The notes beneath the pieces are model-generated. The model worked only from the letters and a program-made list of their open reading frames with translations, did no database searches and was not told the DNA's origin. A stretch of 64,000 nt of DNA from Flavobacterium sp. LC2016-13 (lineage in GTDB: Bacteria; Bacteroidota; Bacteroidia; Flavobacteriales; Flavobacteriaceae), in NCBI RefSeq assembly GCF_009707955.1, contig NZ_WMDQ01000002.1, positions 1-64,000 of the forward strand, given 5' to 3'. The position numbers and the translations under genes are program-made. The stretch's first letter is position 1. Each line of letters begins with the position of its first letter. This document shows, in pieces, positions 47,267 to 55,296 of this stretch.

Positions 47267-48460
47267 ATGAATCCATTATCAATTGAAAAACGCAATCTCG
47301 TTTTGCGGTCTATGGCAAATCTGGTTGAGCAGGAGCGGAATCAAATTATCCTGACCAATCAGGAAGATCTTGCCGATTACGACGGTTCAGATTTAGCGAT
47401 GGAAGAACGCTTAAAAGTAGATGATAAAAAAGTTGATGAAATGATTTTATCACTAAACCAATTGGCTTCGCAGGAAGATCCGGTTGGAGTGGAGCGTTTT
47501 CATTTTACTCATGATAATGGAATTAAAGTTATAAATAAAACCGCTGCTTTCGGAACGATTTTAATTATTTACGAATCTCGTCCCGATGTAACAATCGAAG
47601 CAGGTGGAATTGCTTTTAAATCCGGAAATAAGATTTTATTAAAAGGAGGAAAAGAATCTCTAAAATCAAATTTGAAGATCGTAAGTCTTTGGCACAAAGC
47701 TTTAGAAGAAAACGGGGTTTCGAAAGACTGGGTTGAATATTTGAATTATAACCGAACGGAAACTCAGGCATTTTTAGAAAAACCAACTCAAAAAGTTGAT
47801 TTAATAGTTCCAAGAGGCGGAGAAAAACTAATTGAATTTGTAAAAGCACACGCCACTTGTCCCGTAATTGTAAGCGGACGAGGAAATAATTTTGTTTACG
47901 TTCATAAAGATGCTGATACAGATTTAGCTTTAAAAGTAATTTTAAATGCTAAAACATCTAAAATATCAGCTTGTAATGCTTTAGATAAAGTTTTAATTGA
48001 TTCAAAACTGCCAAATTTTGAAGGTTTCACAGCAATGCTGGTTGAAGCTTTAATAGAAGCAAAAGTGGAAGTTATTGTTGATAAATCTTTAGAGAATTTC
48101 GAAAATACGGAGACGCTCCAAAACGAAGATATTTGGTACGAAGAATTTCTAGATTATAAAATCGTAATTGGAACAATCGATTCTCAGGAAAATGCGATCG
48201 AGAAAATCAATAAATATTGTGGCGGACATTCTGCAGCAATTATTTCAAGAGATAATGATGTAGCACAACAGTTTATGGAAGCGATAGACGCAGCCGCAGT
48301 TTACCAAAATGCCTCAACCCGTTTCACAGACGGCGGACAATTTGGTCTTGGTGGAGAATTAGCGATAAGTACGGATAAATTGCATCAACGTGGTCCAATT
48401 GGACTTCAGCATCTCGTAACAAACAAATGGTACGTGTATGGAGAAGGACAGGTAAGATAA
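47267..48460 (+). CDS. proA: Glutamate-5-semialdehyde dehydrogenase ProA
   Basis: The 397-residue protein has LIIYESRPDVTIEAGGIAFKSGN, ILKGGKES, active cysteine in SKISACNALDKVLID and NASTRFTDGGQFGLGGELAIST, all ProA motifs. It reduces glutamyl-5-phosphate to the semialdehyde on the way to proline. Its presence within the arginine operon together with proB is a Bacteroidota habit. Both routes start from glutamate. Confidence 0.96.
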   Translation: MNPLSIEKRNLVLRSMANLVEQERNQIILTNQEDLADYDGSDLAMEERLKVDDKKVDEMILSLNQLASQEDPVGVERFHFTHDNGIKVINKTAAFGTILIIYESRPDVTIEAGGIAFKSGNKILLKGGKESLKSNLKIVSLWHKALEENGVSKDWVEYLNYNRTETQAFLEKPTQKVDLIVPRGGEKLIEFVKAHATCPVIVSGRGNNFVYVHKDADTDLALKVILNAKTSKISACNALDKVLIDSKLPNFEGFTAMLVEALIEAKVEVIVDKSLENFENTETLQNEDIWYEEFLDYKIVIGTIDSQENAIEKINKYCGGHSAAIISRDNDVAQQFMEAIDAAAVYQNASTRFTDGGQFGLGGELAISTDKLHQRGPIGLQHLVTNKWYVYGEGQVR

Positions 48461-48464
48461 TTTT

Positions 48465-48622
48465 TGATTTTAGATTGATGATTAACGATTTTTGATTTAA
48501 GATTTTAAAGATAAAGCTTTGCGAACTTAGCGTTTGTAAACACAAACAATATAAAAAACCTTGCGCACTTTGCGGTTAAAAAAAACTTAGTGCCTTCGAG
48601 TCTTCGTGGCAAAAACAGTAAC
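48465..48622. repeat. Mixed repeats between proA and proB
   Basis: The 163-bp spacer holds GATTTTTGATTT-like units and then a stretch ending CTTCGAGTCTTCGTGGCAAA, of the family F style. No gene is seen. Confidence 0.5.
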
Positions 48623-48623
48623 A

Positions 48624-49382
48624 ATGAAAAAAAGGATTTTATTAAAAATAGGAAGTAATACTTTAACCAAAGAAACCAATCATATTTCGCGGGGAAAGAT
48701 TGAAGACCTCGGAATGCAAATTGCAGCTTTAAACAAAGATTACGAATTTGTAATTGTAAGTTCCGGAGCAATCGCAGCAGCAAAACAGTTTGTAAAGCTT
48801 GAAAGTAAAGGAAAAGAAATTGCGTTGAAACAAGCATTAGCTTCAATTGGCCAGCCACATTTAATGCGGATTTTCCATGAAAATTTCAGCGATTTAGGTT
48901 TATTGACATCGCAATGTTTATTGTCTTATTCAGATTTTGAAAAAGAACAATCCAAAGTAAACATTGTCAATACGATAAACGTTTTGGTTGAGAACAATTA
49001 TATTCCGATTATTAATGAAAATGATACCGTTGCCACAGATGAGATTCGGTTTGGAGATAACGATAAATTAGCGGCTTTGACTGCAGTTCTTTTAAATGTT
49101 GATATTCTGATAATTGCTACCAATACAAACGGGATTTACACGAAAGATTCTATTCATGATGAAATTCCGGAAACGATTAAATTAGTTAGTGATTTAAAGA
49201 CGTTAGAAAAAGAAATAGGAGAATCAAAATCATCACACGGAACTGGTGGAATGCAATCAAAAATAGAAGCTGCAGCAATTGCAAAAGCAGCCAACATCGA
49301 AACCTGGATTGTCAACGGATTAAATGATAATTTTATTCTAAAAGCATTAAAAGACGAAATTCCATTTACGAAAATTGTGTAG
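48624..49382 (+). CDS. proB: Glutamate 5-kinase ProB without PUA domain
   Basis: I choose the ATG at 48624 (MKKRILLKIGSNTLT) over the GTG 18 bp before it, since the kinase fold begins there. The 252-residue protein is an amino-acid kinase with VIVSSGAIAAAKQF, NENDTVATDEIRFGDNDKLAAL and GTGGMQSKIEAAAIA. It lacks the C-terminal PUA domain found in the 367-residue E. coli enzyme, as in other short ProB proteins. It phosphorylates glutamate for proline synthesis. Confidence 0.95.
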   Translation: MKKRILLKIGSNTLTKETNHISRGKIEDLGMQIAALNKDYEFVIVSSGAIAAAKQFVKLESKGKEIALKQALASIGQPHLMRIFHENFSDLGLLTSQCLLSYSDFEKEQSKVNIVNTINVLVENNYIPIINENDTVATDEIRFGDNDKLAALTAVLLNVDILIIATNTNGIYTKDSIHDEIPETIKLVSDLKTLEKEIGESKSSHGTGGMQSKIEAAAIAKAANIETWIVNGLNDNFILKALKDEIPFTKIV

Positions 49383-49386
49383 AAAT

Positions 49387-49450
49387 GTTTATTTGTTTAA
49401 CCGTTAATTCGGTTAATCGATGGAGCAAATAAACAGTTAAACAAATAAAC
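49387..49450. repeat. Family E repeat between proB and argF'
   Basis: Arms 49387-49405 and 49432-49450 (GTTTATTTGTTTAACCGTT type) match at 18 of 19 positions as reverse complements. Confidence 0.82.
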
Positions 49451-49466
49451 GATTAAACAAAAAGAC

Positions 49467-50414
49467 ATGAATTATATTTCAATAAAAGATATCGACTCAT
49501 TATCAAAATGGGTAAAAAGCGCGATCAAGATCAAAAAAGACCCGCTTAAGAATAAAAAATTAGGGAAAAACAAAACCTTAGGAATGTTATTCTTCAATCC
49601 GAGTTTAAGAACGCGTTTGAGTACTCAAAAAGCAGCTTTAAACTTAGGAATGAACGTTATGGTAATGAACTTTACCAACGAAGGGTGGACATTAGAATTC
49701 GAAGACGGAGCTGTAATGAATTCCGGTGCTTCAGAACATATAAAAGAAGCAGCAGAAGTAGTTTCTCAATATTGCGACATTATCGCAATTCGTGCTTTCG
49801 CAGGTTTAGTAGACAAAGAAAAAGATTATGCTGAAACCGTTATTTCAGGATTTTTGAAATACGCAACAGTGCCAATCGTCAACATGGAAAGTGCAGTTCG
49901 TCACCCGATGCAATCTTTGGCAGACGCTATTACGATGGAAGAACATAAAACAAAGCACAAACCAAAAGTAGTACTTTCGTGGGCGCCACATCCAAAAGCT
50001 TTGCCACAAGCCGTTGCAAATTCATTCGTAGAAATGATGCAAATGCAAAAAGATATGGATTTTGTGATTACACATCCGGAAGGCTATGAATTAAGCCCGG
50101 AAATTACAAAAGACTGCAAAATAGAATACGATCAAAACAAAGCTTTCGAAAATGCCGATTTCGTTTACGTAAAAAACTGGAGTAACTTCAACGATTACGG
50201 AAAAGTAACCAACAGCGATCCGAACTGGACCGTTACAGCCGAAAAAATGGCTCTAACCAACAACGGAAAATTCATGCACTGTCTTCCGGTTCGTCGTAAC
50301 GTAATTGTAAGCGACGAAGTTTTAGACGGAGAAAATTCAATCGTAATCGAACAAGCGAATAACAGAACTTATTCAGCACAATTAGTTTTACAAAAGATTC
50401 TTAAAAAAATGTAA
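49467..50414 (+). CDS. argF': N-acylornithine carbamoyltransferase (succinyl type likely)
   Basis: The 315-residue protein belongs to the transcarbamylase fold: FFNPSLRTRLSTQKAAL holds the carbamoyl-phosphate loop, NMESAVRHPMQSLAD the second, and MHCLPVRRNV the C-terminal site. FTNEGWTLEFEDGAVMN marks it as an acylornithine rather than an ornithine transcarbamylase. At the position of the specificity residue (Glu in Xanthomonas N-acetyl enzyme, Pro in the Bacteroides fragilis N-succinyl enzyme) it has Ser89. From what I recall of mutagenesis work, Ser there favours the succinyl substrate. Succinylornithine is thus the likely substrate. Confidence 0.92.
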   Translation: MNYISIKDIDSLSKWVKSAIKIKKDPLKNKKLGKNKTLGMLFFNPSLRTRLSTQKAALNLGMNVMVMNFTNEGWTLEFEDGAVMNSGASEHIKEAAEVVSQYCDIIAIRAFAGLVDKEKDYAETVISGFLKYATVPIVNMESAVRHPMQSLADAITMEEHKTKHKPKVVLSWAPHPKALPQAVANSFVEMMQMQKDMDFVITHPEGYELSPEITKDCKIEYDQNKAFENADFVYVKNWSNFNDYGKVTNSDPNWTVTAEKMALTNNGKFMHCLPVRRNVIVSDEVLDGENSIVIEQANNRTYSAQLVLQKILKKM

Positions 50415-50419
50415 TTTTT

Positions 50420-50507
50420 GAGGTACTAAGGTTCTAAGTTTCTAAGATACTAAGAAACTATGAGTAAAAAACCTTAGTCCCTTAGAACCTTAGCAACTTA
50501 GAACCTC
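50420..50507. repeat. Family D repeat ending at the argB start
   Basis: Left arm 50420-50446 and right arm 50481-50507 share GAGGT, CTAAG and TTCTAAG units and can pair over about 27 nt with several mismatches. The right arm ends at the base before the argB ATG. Confidence 0.7.
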
Positions 50508-51281
50508 ATGGAAGTTACCGTAATAAAAATAGGTGGAAACATCATCGACAATCCAGAAGAATTAGAACAATTCTTAACTGATTTTTCTAAAATCGAAGGA
50601 CATAAAGTTTTAGTTCACGGTGGTGGAAAATCAGCTACAAAAATGGCGCAGAGTATTGGTTTAGTTCCGCAAATGATAGACGGACGCCGAATTACAGATG
50701 CTCCAATGCTTGATGTTGTAGTAATGATTTACGCCGGACAAATCAACAAACATATTGTAGCACAATTGCAGGCCAAAGACAATAATGCAATTGGTTTTTC
50801 TGGAGCTGACGGAAATTTAATTCAGTCCGTAAAAAGAAATCATCCAACAATTGATTATGGCTTTGTAGGTGATGTAAAACAGGTAAATACCAAATTATTG
50901 GCAACTTTATTAGAAACAGGAATTGTTCCCGTTTTCTGTGCCATTACACACGACAAAAACGGACAATTATTAAACACAAATGCTGACACAATTGCGAGTG
51001 AATTATCAATTGCATTATCGGAGGTTTTTGATGTTACGCTAACATATTGTTTTGAAAAACAAGGAGTTTTGCAAGATTCAGAAGACGATTCATCTGTAAT
51101 AACAGCAATAAACGAAACATTATACAATAAACTAAAAGAAGAAAAAGTAATCCATTCCGGAATGATCCCAAAACTAGATAATTGCTTCAACAGTTTATCA
51201 AGAGGCGTTCAGAAAATCAAAATTGGGCATCATAAAATGCTTCAGAATCCTGATATTCTGCATACAACGATTACATTATAA
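50508..51281 (+). CDS. argB: N-acylglutamate kinase ArgB
   Basis: The 257-residue amino-acid kinase starts VIKIGGNIIDNPEEL with the phosphate loop and VHGGGKSATKMA, then LNTNADTIASELSIAL. HSGMIPKLDNCFNSLSRGV completes the ArgB fold. It phosphorylates the N-acylated glutamate. The short form fits the Bacteroidota ArgB. It follows argF' after a family D repeat. Confidence 0.94.
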   Translation: MEVTVIKIGGNIIDNPEELEQFLTDFSKIEGHKVLVHGGGKSATKMAQSIGLVPQMIDGRRITDAPMLDVVVMIYAGQINKHIVAQLQAKDNNAIGFSGADGNLIQSVKRNHPTIDYGFVGDVKQVNTKLLATLLETGIVPVFCAITHDKNGQLLNTNADTIASELSIALSEVFDVTLTYCFEKQGVLQDSEDDSSVITAINETLYNKLKEEKVIHSGMIPKLDNCFNSLSRGVQKIKIGHHKMLQNPDILHTTITL

Positions 51282-51289
51282 AAATGGTC

Positions 51290-51357
51290 GCCACGAATTT
51301 CACGAATTATAATTAATCAAAATAAAAAAATTAGAGAAAATTCGAGTAATTCGTGGC
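51290..51357. repeat. Family F repeat between argB and argE
   Basis: GCCACGAATTTCACGAATTA at 51290-51309 is partly complementary to ATTCGAGTAATTCGTGGC at 51340-51357. The GCCACGAA end is the same as in the repeat before argH. Confidence 0.75.
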
Positions 51358-51420
51358 AAAAAAATACAACTACGTAAGTTAGTTAAATATTAATTTAAGA
51401 AATTTGCGCAAATTAAAATT

Positions 51421-51482
51421 GTCACAGATTAATTAAAAACTTTGTGACTTCGTCCCGATAGTTATCGGGATCGTGGCAAAGA
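51421..51482. repeat. Palindrome nested in a family F unit
   Basis: GTCACA at 51421 and TGTGAC at 51443 flank one stem. After GACTTCG the perfect palindrome TCCCGATAGTTATCGGGA (51453-51470) interrupts what would otherwise read CTTCGTGGC, and TCG stands on both sides of it. This looks like one small palindromic element inserted into another. Confidence 0.55.
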
Positions 51483-51494
51483 ACCTACACACCT

Positions 51495-52565
51495 ATGAAA
51501 AATATTGCAACGCTTACCCAGGAAGCAATTAGTTTATTAAAAAGCCTAATCGAAACACCTTCATTTTCAAGTGAAGAAGATCAAACGGCACTTTTAATCG
51601 AAAATTGGTTCAATCAAAACGAGATTCCTTTCAAAAGAGAAAACAATAATGTGTGGGCTTTCAACAAGTATTTCGACGAAAATAAACCAACACTTTTACT
51701 TAATTCACATCACGATACCGTAAGACCCAATCAGGCTTACACCAACGATCCTTTTAAAGCAATTGAAAAAGACGGGAAATTATTCGGATTAGGAAGTAAT
51801 GACGCAGGCGGTTGTCTCGTTTCATTATTAGCAACGTTTGTACATTTTTACGAAAATCAAAATCTGTCACACAATATTGTAATTGTAGCTTCTGCCGAAG
51901 AAGAAAGCAGCGGAAAAAATGGTTTAAACAGTGTTTTACAGCATTTACCAGAATTAGATTGTGCTATTGTGGGCGAACCAACTTTAATGCAATTAGCAGT
52001 TGCAGAAAAAGGTTTATTAGTCCTTGACGTAAAAGTAAAAGGAACTGCAAGCCATGCTGCACATCAAAATGACGATAATTCATTATACAAATCAATTCCG
52101 GTAATGGAATGGTTTAAAAACTATAAATTCGACAAAATCTCAGACGTTTTAGGTCCTGTAAAAATGACCGTAACGCAAATCAGCGCAGGGAAACAACATA
52201 ATGTTGTGCCGTCAGAATGTGATTTGGTTGTAGATATTCGCGTAACAGATCGTTACTCAAATACTGAAATTCTTGAAGTTGTAAAAGCAAATGTAGATGC
52301 CGAAGTTTCACCAAGATCAATGCATTTAAATGCATCTTCTATTCCAATTGCACACGGTTTAGTTCAGGCCGGAATCGCTTTAGGAAGAACAACTTATGGT
52401 TCGCCAACACTTTCAGATCAATCTGTTTTGAGTTGTCAGTCTTTAAAACTTGGACCAGGAGAAACGTTGCGGTCACATTCAGCAGACGAATTTATTTTTG
52501 TAAATGAAATTGAAGAAGGAGTCGATTTGTATATCAAAATACTAACCGATTTCTTTAAATTATAA
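51495..52565 (+). CDS. argE: N-acylornithine/N-acylcitrulline deacylase, M20 family
   Basis: The 356-residue M20 metallopeptidase has LLNSHHDTVRPN (first metal histidine and Asp), FGLGSNDAGGC, ASAEEESSGKNG and VGEPT. These bind two zinc ions. In this operon it should remove the acyl group; since ArgF' acts on acylornithine, the substrate is probably acylcitrulline. SHAAHQNDDN is the dimer-contact histidine. It lies between two family F repeats. Confidence 0.92.
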   Translation: MKNIATLTQEAISLLKSLIETPSFSSEEDQTALLIENWFNQNEIPFKRENNNVWAFNKYFDENKPTLLLNSHHDTVRPNQAYTNDPFKAIEKDGKLFGLGSNDAGGCLVSLLATFVHFYENQNLSHNIVIVASAEEESSGKNGLNSVLQHLPELDCAIVGEPTLMQLAVAEKGLLVLDVKVKGTASHAAHQNDDNSLYKSIPVMEWFKNYKFDKISDVLGPVKMTVTQISAGKQHNVVPSECDLVVDIRVTDRYSNTEILEVVKANVDAEVSPRSMHLNASSIPIAHGLVQAGIALGRTTYGSPTLSDQSVLSCQSLKLGPGETLRSHSADEFIFVNEIEEGVDLYIKILTDFFKL

Positions 52566-52577
52566 GAAAAGAAAAAC

Positions 52578-52640
52578 CGCCACGAATTCACGAATTTATA
52601 TATTCAAAGATTATCAAAAATAATTCGTGAATTCGTGGCG
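52578..52640. repeat. Family F repeat between argE and argH
   Basis: CGCCACGAATTCACGAATT at 52578-52596 and AATTCGTGAATTCGTGGCG at 52622-52640 are perfect 19-bp reverse complements with a 25-bp loop. Confidence 0.9.
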
Positions 52641-52657
52641 AAAAAAAAACATAACCT

Positions 52658-53938
52658 ATGAAACTTTGGGAAAAAGGAATACCAACAGATAAACAAATCG
52701 AACAATTCACCGTTGGAAACGATCGTGAACTGGATTTAGTTTTAGCAAAATACGATGCTTTAGGATCAATCGCTCATGCTAAAATGTTGGGTCAAATTGG
52801 TCTTTTAACTACTGAAGAAACAACCTCTTTAGTAGAGGCATTAAACGAAATCATCGCTGATATTGTAATTGGAAATTTCGAAATCGAAGACAGCTTTGAA
52901 GACGTGCATTCTAAAATCGAATATCTTCTAACAGTAAAACTTGGCGATGCAGGAAAGAAAATCCACACCGCCCGTTCCCGTAACGATCAGGTTTTAGTAG
53001 ACGTTCATTTGTATTTAAAAGACGAATTAAAAGCAATAAAAGAACAAGTAAAAACCTTGTTTGATTTGTTAATGGAATCAGCAGAAAAACATCAAAATGT
53101 ATTATTGCCAGGATATACACATTTACAAATCGCGATGCCATCGTCATTCGGAATGTGGTTTTCGGCTTATGCTGAAAGTTTAATTGATGACATTACCATG
53201 TTGAACGCAGCTTCAAAAATTGTAGATCAAAATCCGTTAGGGTCTGCTGCAGGTTACGGAAGTTCGTTTCCAATCAACAGAACATTTACAACGCAGGAAT
53301 TAGGTTTTGAAACCTTAAAATACAATGCTGTTGCTGCACAAATGAGTCGTGGAAAAGCTGAGAAAACAGTTGCTTTTGCCATGAGCAGCGTTGCGGCAAC
53401 ATTATCAAAATTTGCAATGGACGTTTGTTTGTACATGAGCCAGAACTTTGATTTTATTGGTTTGCCGGCACATCTTACAACAGGTTCAAGTATTATGCCT
53501 CATAAAAAAAATCCGGATGTTTTCGAATTAATCAGAGGAAAATGCAATAAAATTCAGGCGCTTCCTTATGAAATTACTTTAATTACAAATAATTTACCAA
53601 GCGGGTATCACAGAGATTTACAACTTTTAAAAGAAGGATTGTTTCCAGCAATTCAAACCTTAAAATCGTGTTTAGATATTGCCATTTTCTCCGTAAAAGA
53701 TATTACTGTAAAAGAAAATATTTTAAAAGATAAAAAATACGATTATTTGTTTACCGTAGATACTTTAAACGAAATGGTTGTTGCCGGAATGCCATTTAGA
53801 GACGCATACAAAGCCGTTGCAGAACAATTAGAAGCCGGAACGTATCAATCTCCAAAAGAAACAAAACATACGCACGAAGGCAGTATCAATAATTTATGTT
53901 TAGCTGCGATTAAAGATAAAATGAAAGCCGCTTTATAA
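52658..53938 (+). CDS. argH: Argininosuccinate lyase
   Basis: The 426-residue protein has the fumarase/aspartase-family signature GSSIMPHKKNPD, plus EDVHSKIEYLL and TARSRNDQVLVDVHLYLK. It splits argininosuccinate into arginine and fumarate and ends the pathway. It is the last gene before a strong bidirectional terminator. Confidence 0.97.
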   Translation: MKLWEKGIPTDKQIEQFTVGNDRELDLVLAKYDALGSIAHAKMLGQIGLLTTEETTSLVEALNEIIADIVIGNFEIEDSFEDVHSKIEYLLTVKLGDAGKKIHTARSRNDQVLVDVHLYLKDELKAIKEQVKTLFDLLMESAEKHQNVLLPGYTHLQIAMPSSFGMWFSAYAESLIDDITMLNAASKIVDQNPLGSAAGYGSSFPINRTFTTQELGFETLKYNAVAAQMSRGKAEKTVAFAMSSVAATLSKFAMDVCLYMSQNFDFIGLPAHLTTGSSIMPHKKNPDVFELIRGKCNKIQALPYEITLITNNLPSGYHRDLQLLKEGLFPAIQTLKSCLDIAIFSVKDITVKENILKDKKYDYLFTVDTLNEMVVAGMPFRDAYKAVAEQLEAGTYQSPKETKHTHEGSINNLCLAAIKDKMKAAL

Positions 53939-53955
53939 AAACATTTTCATTAAAT

Positions 53956-53994
53956 AAAAAACCGATTTGTATCGAAATACAAATCGGTTTTTTT
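53956..53994. terminator. Bidirectional terminator between argH and the pectate lyase gene
   Basis: AAAAAACCGATTTGTAT, a CGAA loop and ATACAAATCGGTTTTTT form a near-perfect 17-bp stem with A before it and T after it. It can end both convergent genes. Confidence 0.92.
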
Positions 53995-54013
53995 ATGCAA
54001 TTTGAATTTGCAA

Positions 54014-55075
54014 TTAGCTTTTATTACTGCAACCCGAAGATATAATACCAGTAGAAGTAACCTGAAGTGTTGCTCCCGCACCACATGATTTATTCGCTAC
54101 AAATTCTTCCACTTTATTAAGAGGAATAGTTGTATAACTGTAATTAGGTTTACTTACTGTTGTACCAAAATCTGCCGGACCTTTACGACAATGATCGAAT
54201 GCAATGCCAACAGTTCCTCCATCAGTGTCAATATATTCTTTAAATACTTTATCAATTTTTGCAAAATCAGTACCTTCAACATAACAAGTTGCATTTTTTG
54301 CTCCTCCGCCTAAACCAATAGCCAAAGAACCAGATTCTGACGTGTTATAATAACAGTTTAAAATATGAATTTCTGCGTTTCTCGCACGTGGCATTCTTTG
54401 TTTACAGCCATCTGCCCAATAACAATTTTTAAATGTTATACTATAATGTCCGTCAACAGGAAAATCATTTTTGCCAGAACCAATTAAATCACTAAATCGA
54501 TGATCTGCAGCTCCGCCTGAACCGCCTGATTTTGGCTCTTTTAGATACGTAAATTTGCACCAGGAAATAGTAACGTTATCTGTTTTTCCTTTATTATCAT
54601 AATTTCCGTCCTGACCATCCTGAAATTCGCAGTGATCAACCCAAAGATTCGTACAATCAGCCGTTAAATTATCCTGACCATCAATATCATAAGCACCTGG
54701 CCCAACAAAAATAAGGTTTCTTATAATTACATTATTAGAACCCGTTTTTAGATATAAAATTCCGGCTCCCGGATTTGATTGGTTTTCGTTTACAAGTTTT
54801 GCGCCCGATAACCCAATAATAGACTTGTTTGAAACAATTTGTTGTATAGGTTTACCACTAGGAATTGTAATTGTTCCGGATACTAAAATTACTTCTGGAG
54901 AACTGCTTTTAATTTTTGCCAGTAAATCATCATAAGAAGTTACCGTAACAGGAGTTACAGTTCCTCCACCAGTTGTTGCAGCACCAAATCCTTCCGGAGC
55001 AGCCATGTAATAATTCTGTGCAAAAAGATTGGATATACTCAATACAAAAAAGAGTAGAAAGAGATTTTTTTTCAT
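54014..55075 (-). CDS. Secreted pectate lyase, polysaccharide lyase family 1
   Basis: The 353-residue protein has a signal peptide (MKKNLFLLFFVLSISNLFAQ) and the parallel beta-helix pattern of family 1: VIIRNLIFVGPGAYDIDG, NLWVDHCEFQDGQDGNYDNKG and ISWCKFTYLK. The catalytic arginine lies in QRMPRARNAEIH. It cuts polygalacturonate by beta-elimination. I see no type IX sorting tail. A perfect LacI-family palindrome lies 40 bp upstream of its start, and no other pectin gene is next to it. Confidence 0.92.
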   Translation of the reverse strand: MKKNLFLLFFVLSISNLFAQNYYMAAPEGFGAATTGGGTVTPVTVTSYDDLLAKIKSSSPEVILVSGTITIPSGKPIQQIVSNKSIIGLSGAKLVNENQSNPGAGILYLKTGSNNVIIRNLIFVGPGAYDIDGQDNLTADCTNLWVDHCEFQDGQDGNYDNKGKTDNVTISWCKFTYLKEPKSGGSGGAADHRFSDLIGSGKNDFPVDGHYSITFKNCYWADGCKQRMPRARNAEIHILNCYYNTSESGSLAIGLGGGAKNATCYVEGTDFAKIDKVFKEYIDTDGGTVGIAFDHCRKGPADFGTTVSKPNYSYTTIPLNKVEEFVANKSCGAGATLQVTSTGIISSGCSNKS

Positions 55076-55114
55076 TTGATAAGTCAGTTTGTGGTTTTTG
55101 TTTAGATAGTTTAA

Positions 55115-55128
55115 TGTAATCGATTACA
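55115..55128. promoter_or_regulatory. LacI-family operator upstream of the pectate lyase gene
   Basis: TGTAATCGATTACA is a perfect 14-bp palindrome with a central CG and fits the LacI/CcpA-type consensus TGnAAnCGnTTnCA at every position. It lies 40-53 bp upstream of the pectate lyase ATG. It could be the binding site of a pectin-sensing regulator located elsewhere. Confidence 0.6.
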
Positions 55129-55263
55129 CGAATTTAATTTATTAAAGTTTACAAACAATTATTTTATCAAAATATTATAAGTAATCATAAATAAAAATGA
55201 ATTATGATAGCTGTTTAGTAAGTTTATTTTTACCGGTAAAGTTTATCCAAAACAAAAAAAGAC

Positions 55264-55271
55264 TATTTTTG
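55264..55271 (+). promoter_or_regulatory. Candidate -7 element of the DUF2157 pair
   Basis: TATTTTTG matches TAnnTTTG and lies 25 bp before the ATG at 55297. The -33 region is not well conserved. Confidence 0.4.
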
Positions 55272-55296
55272 ATTTGCACATTTATAAACCTAAAGT

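Noticed and set aside
48505..48858. 117-codon antisense frame across the proA/proB spacer
   Set aside because: Leu/Phe-rich composition typical of the antisense of AT-rich genes, and it overlaps the certain proB gene and repeats.
45965..49450. TTTAATCG/CGATTAAAC repeats as a replication origin or DnaA box cluster
   Set aside because: They lie inside a biosynthetic operon, alternate in orientation as inverted repeats, do not contain TTATCCACA, and no dnaA is nearby.
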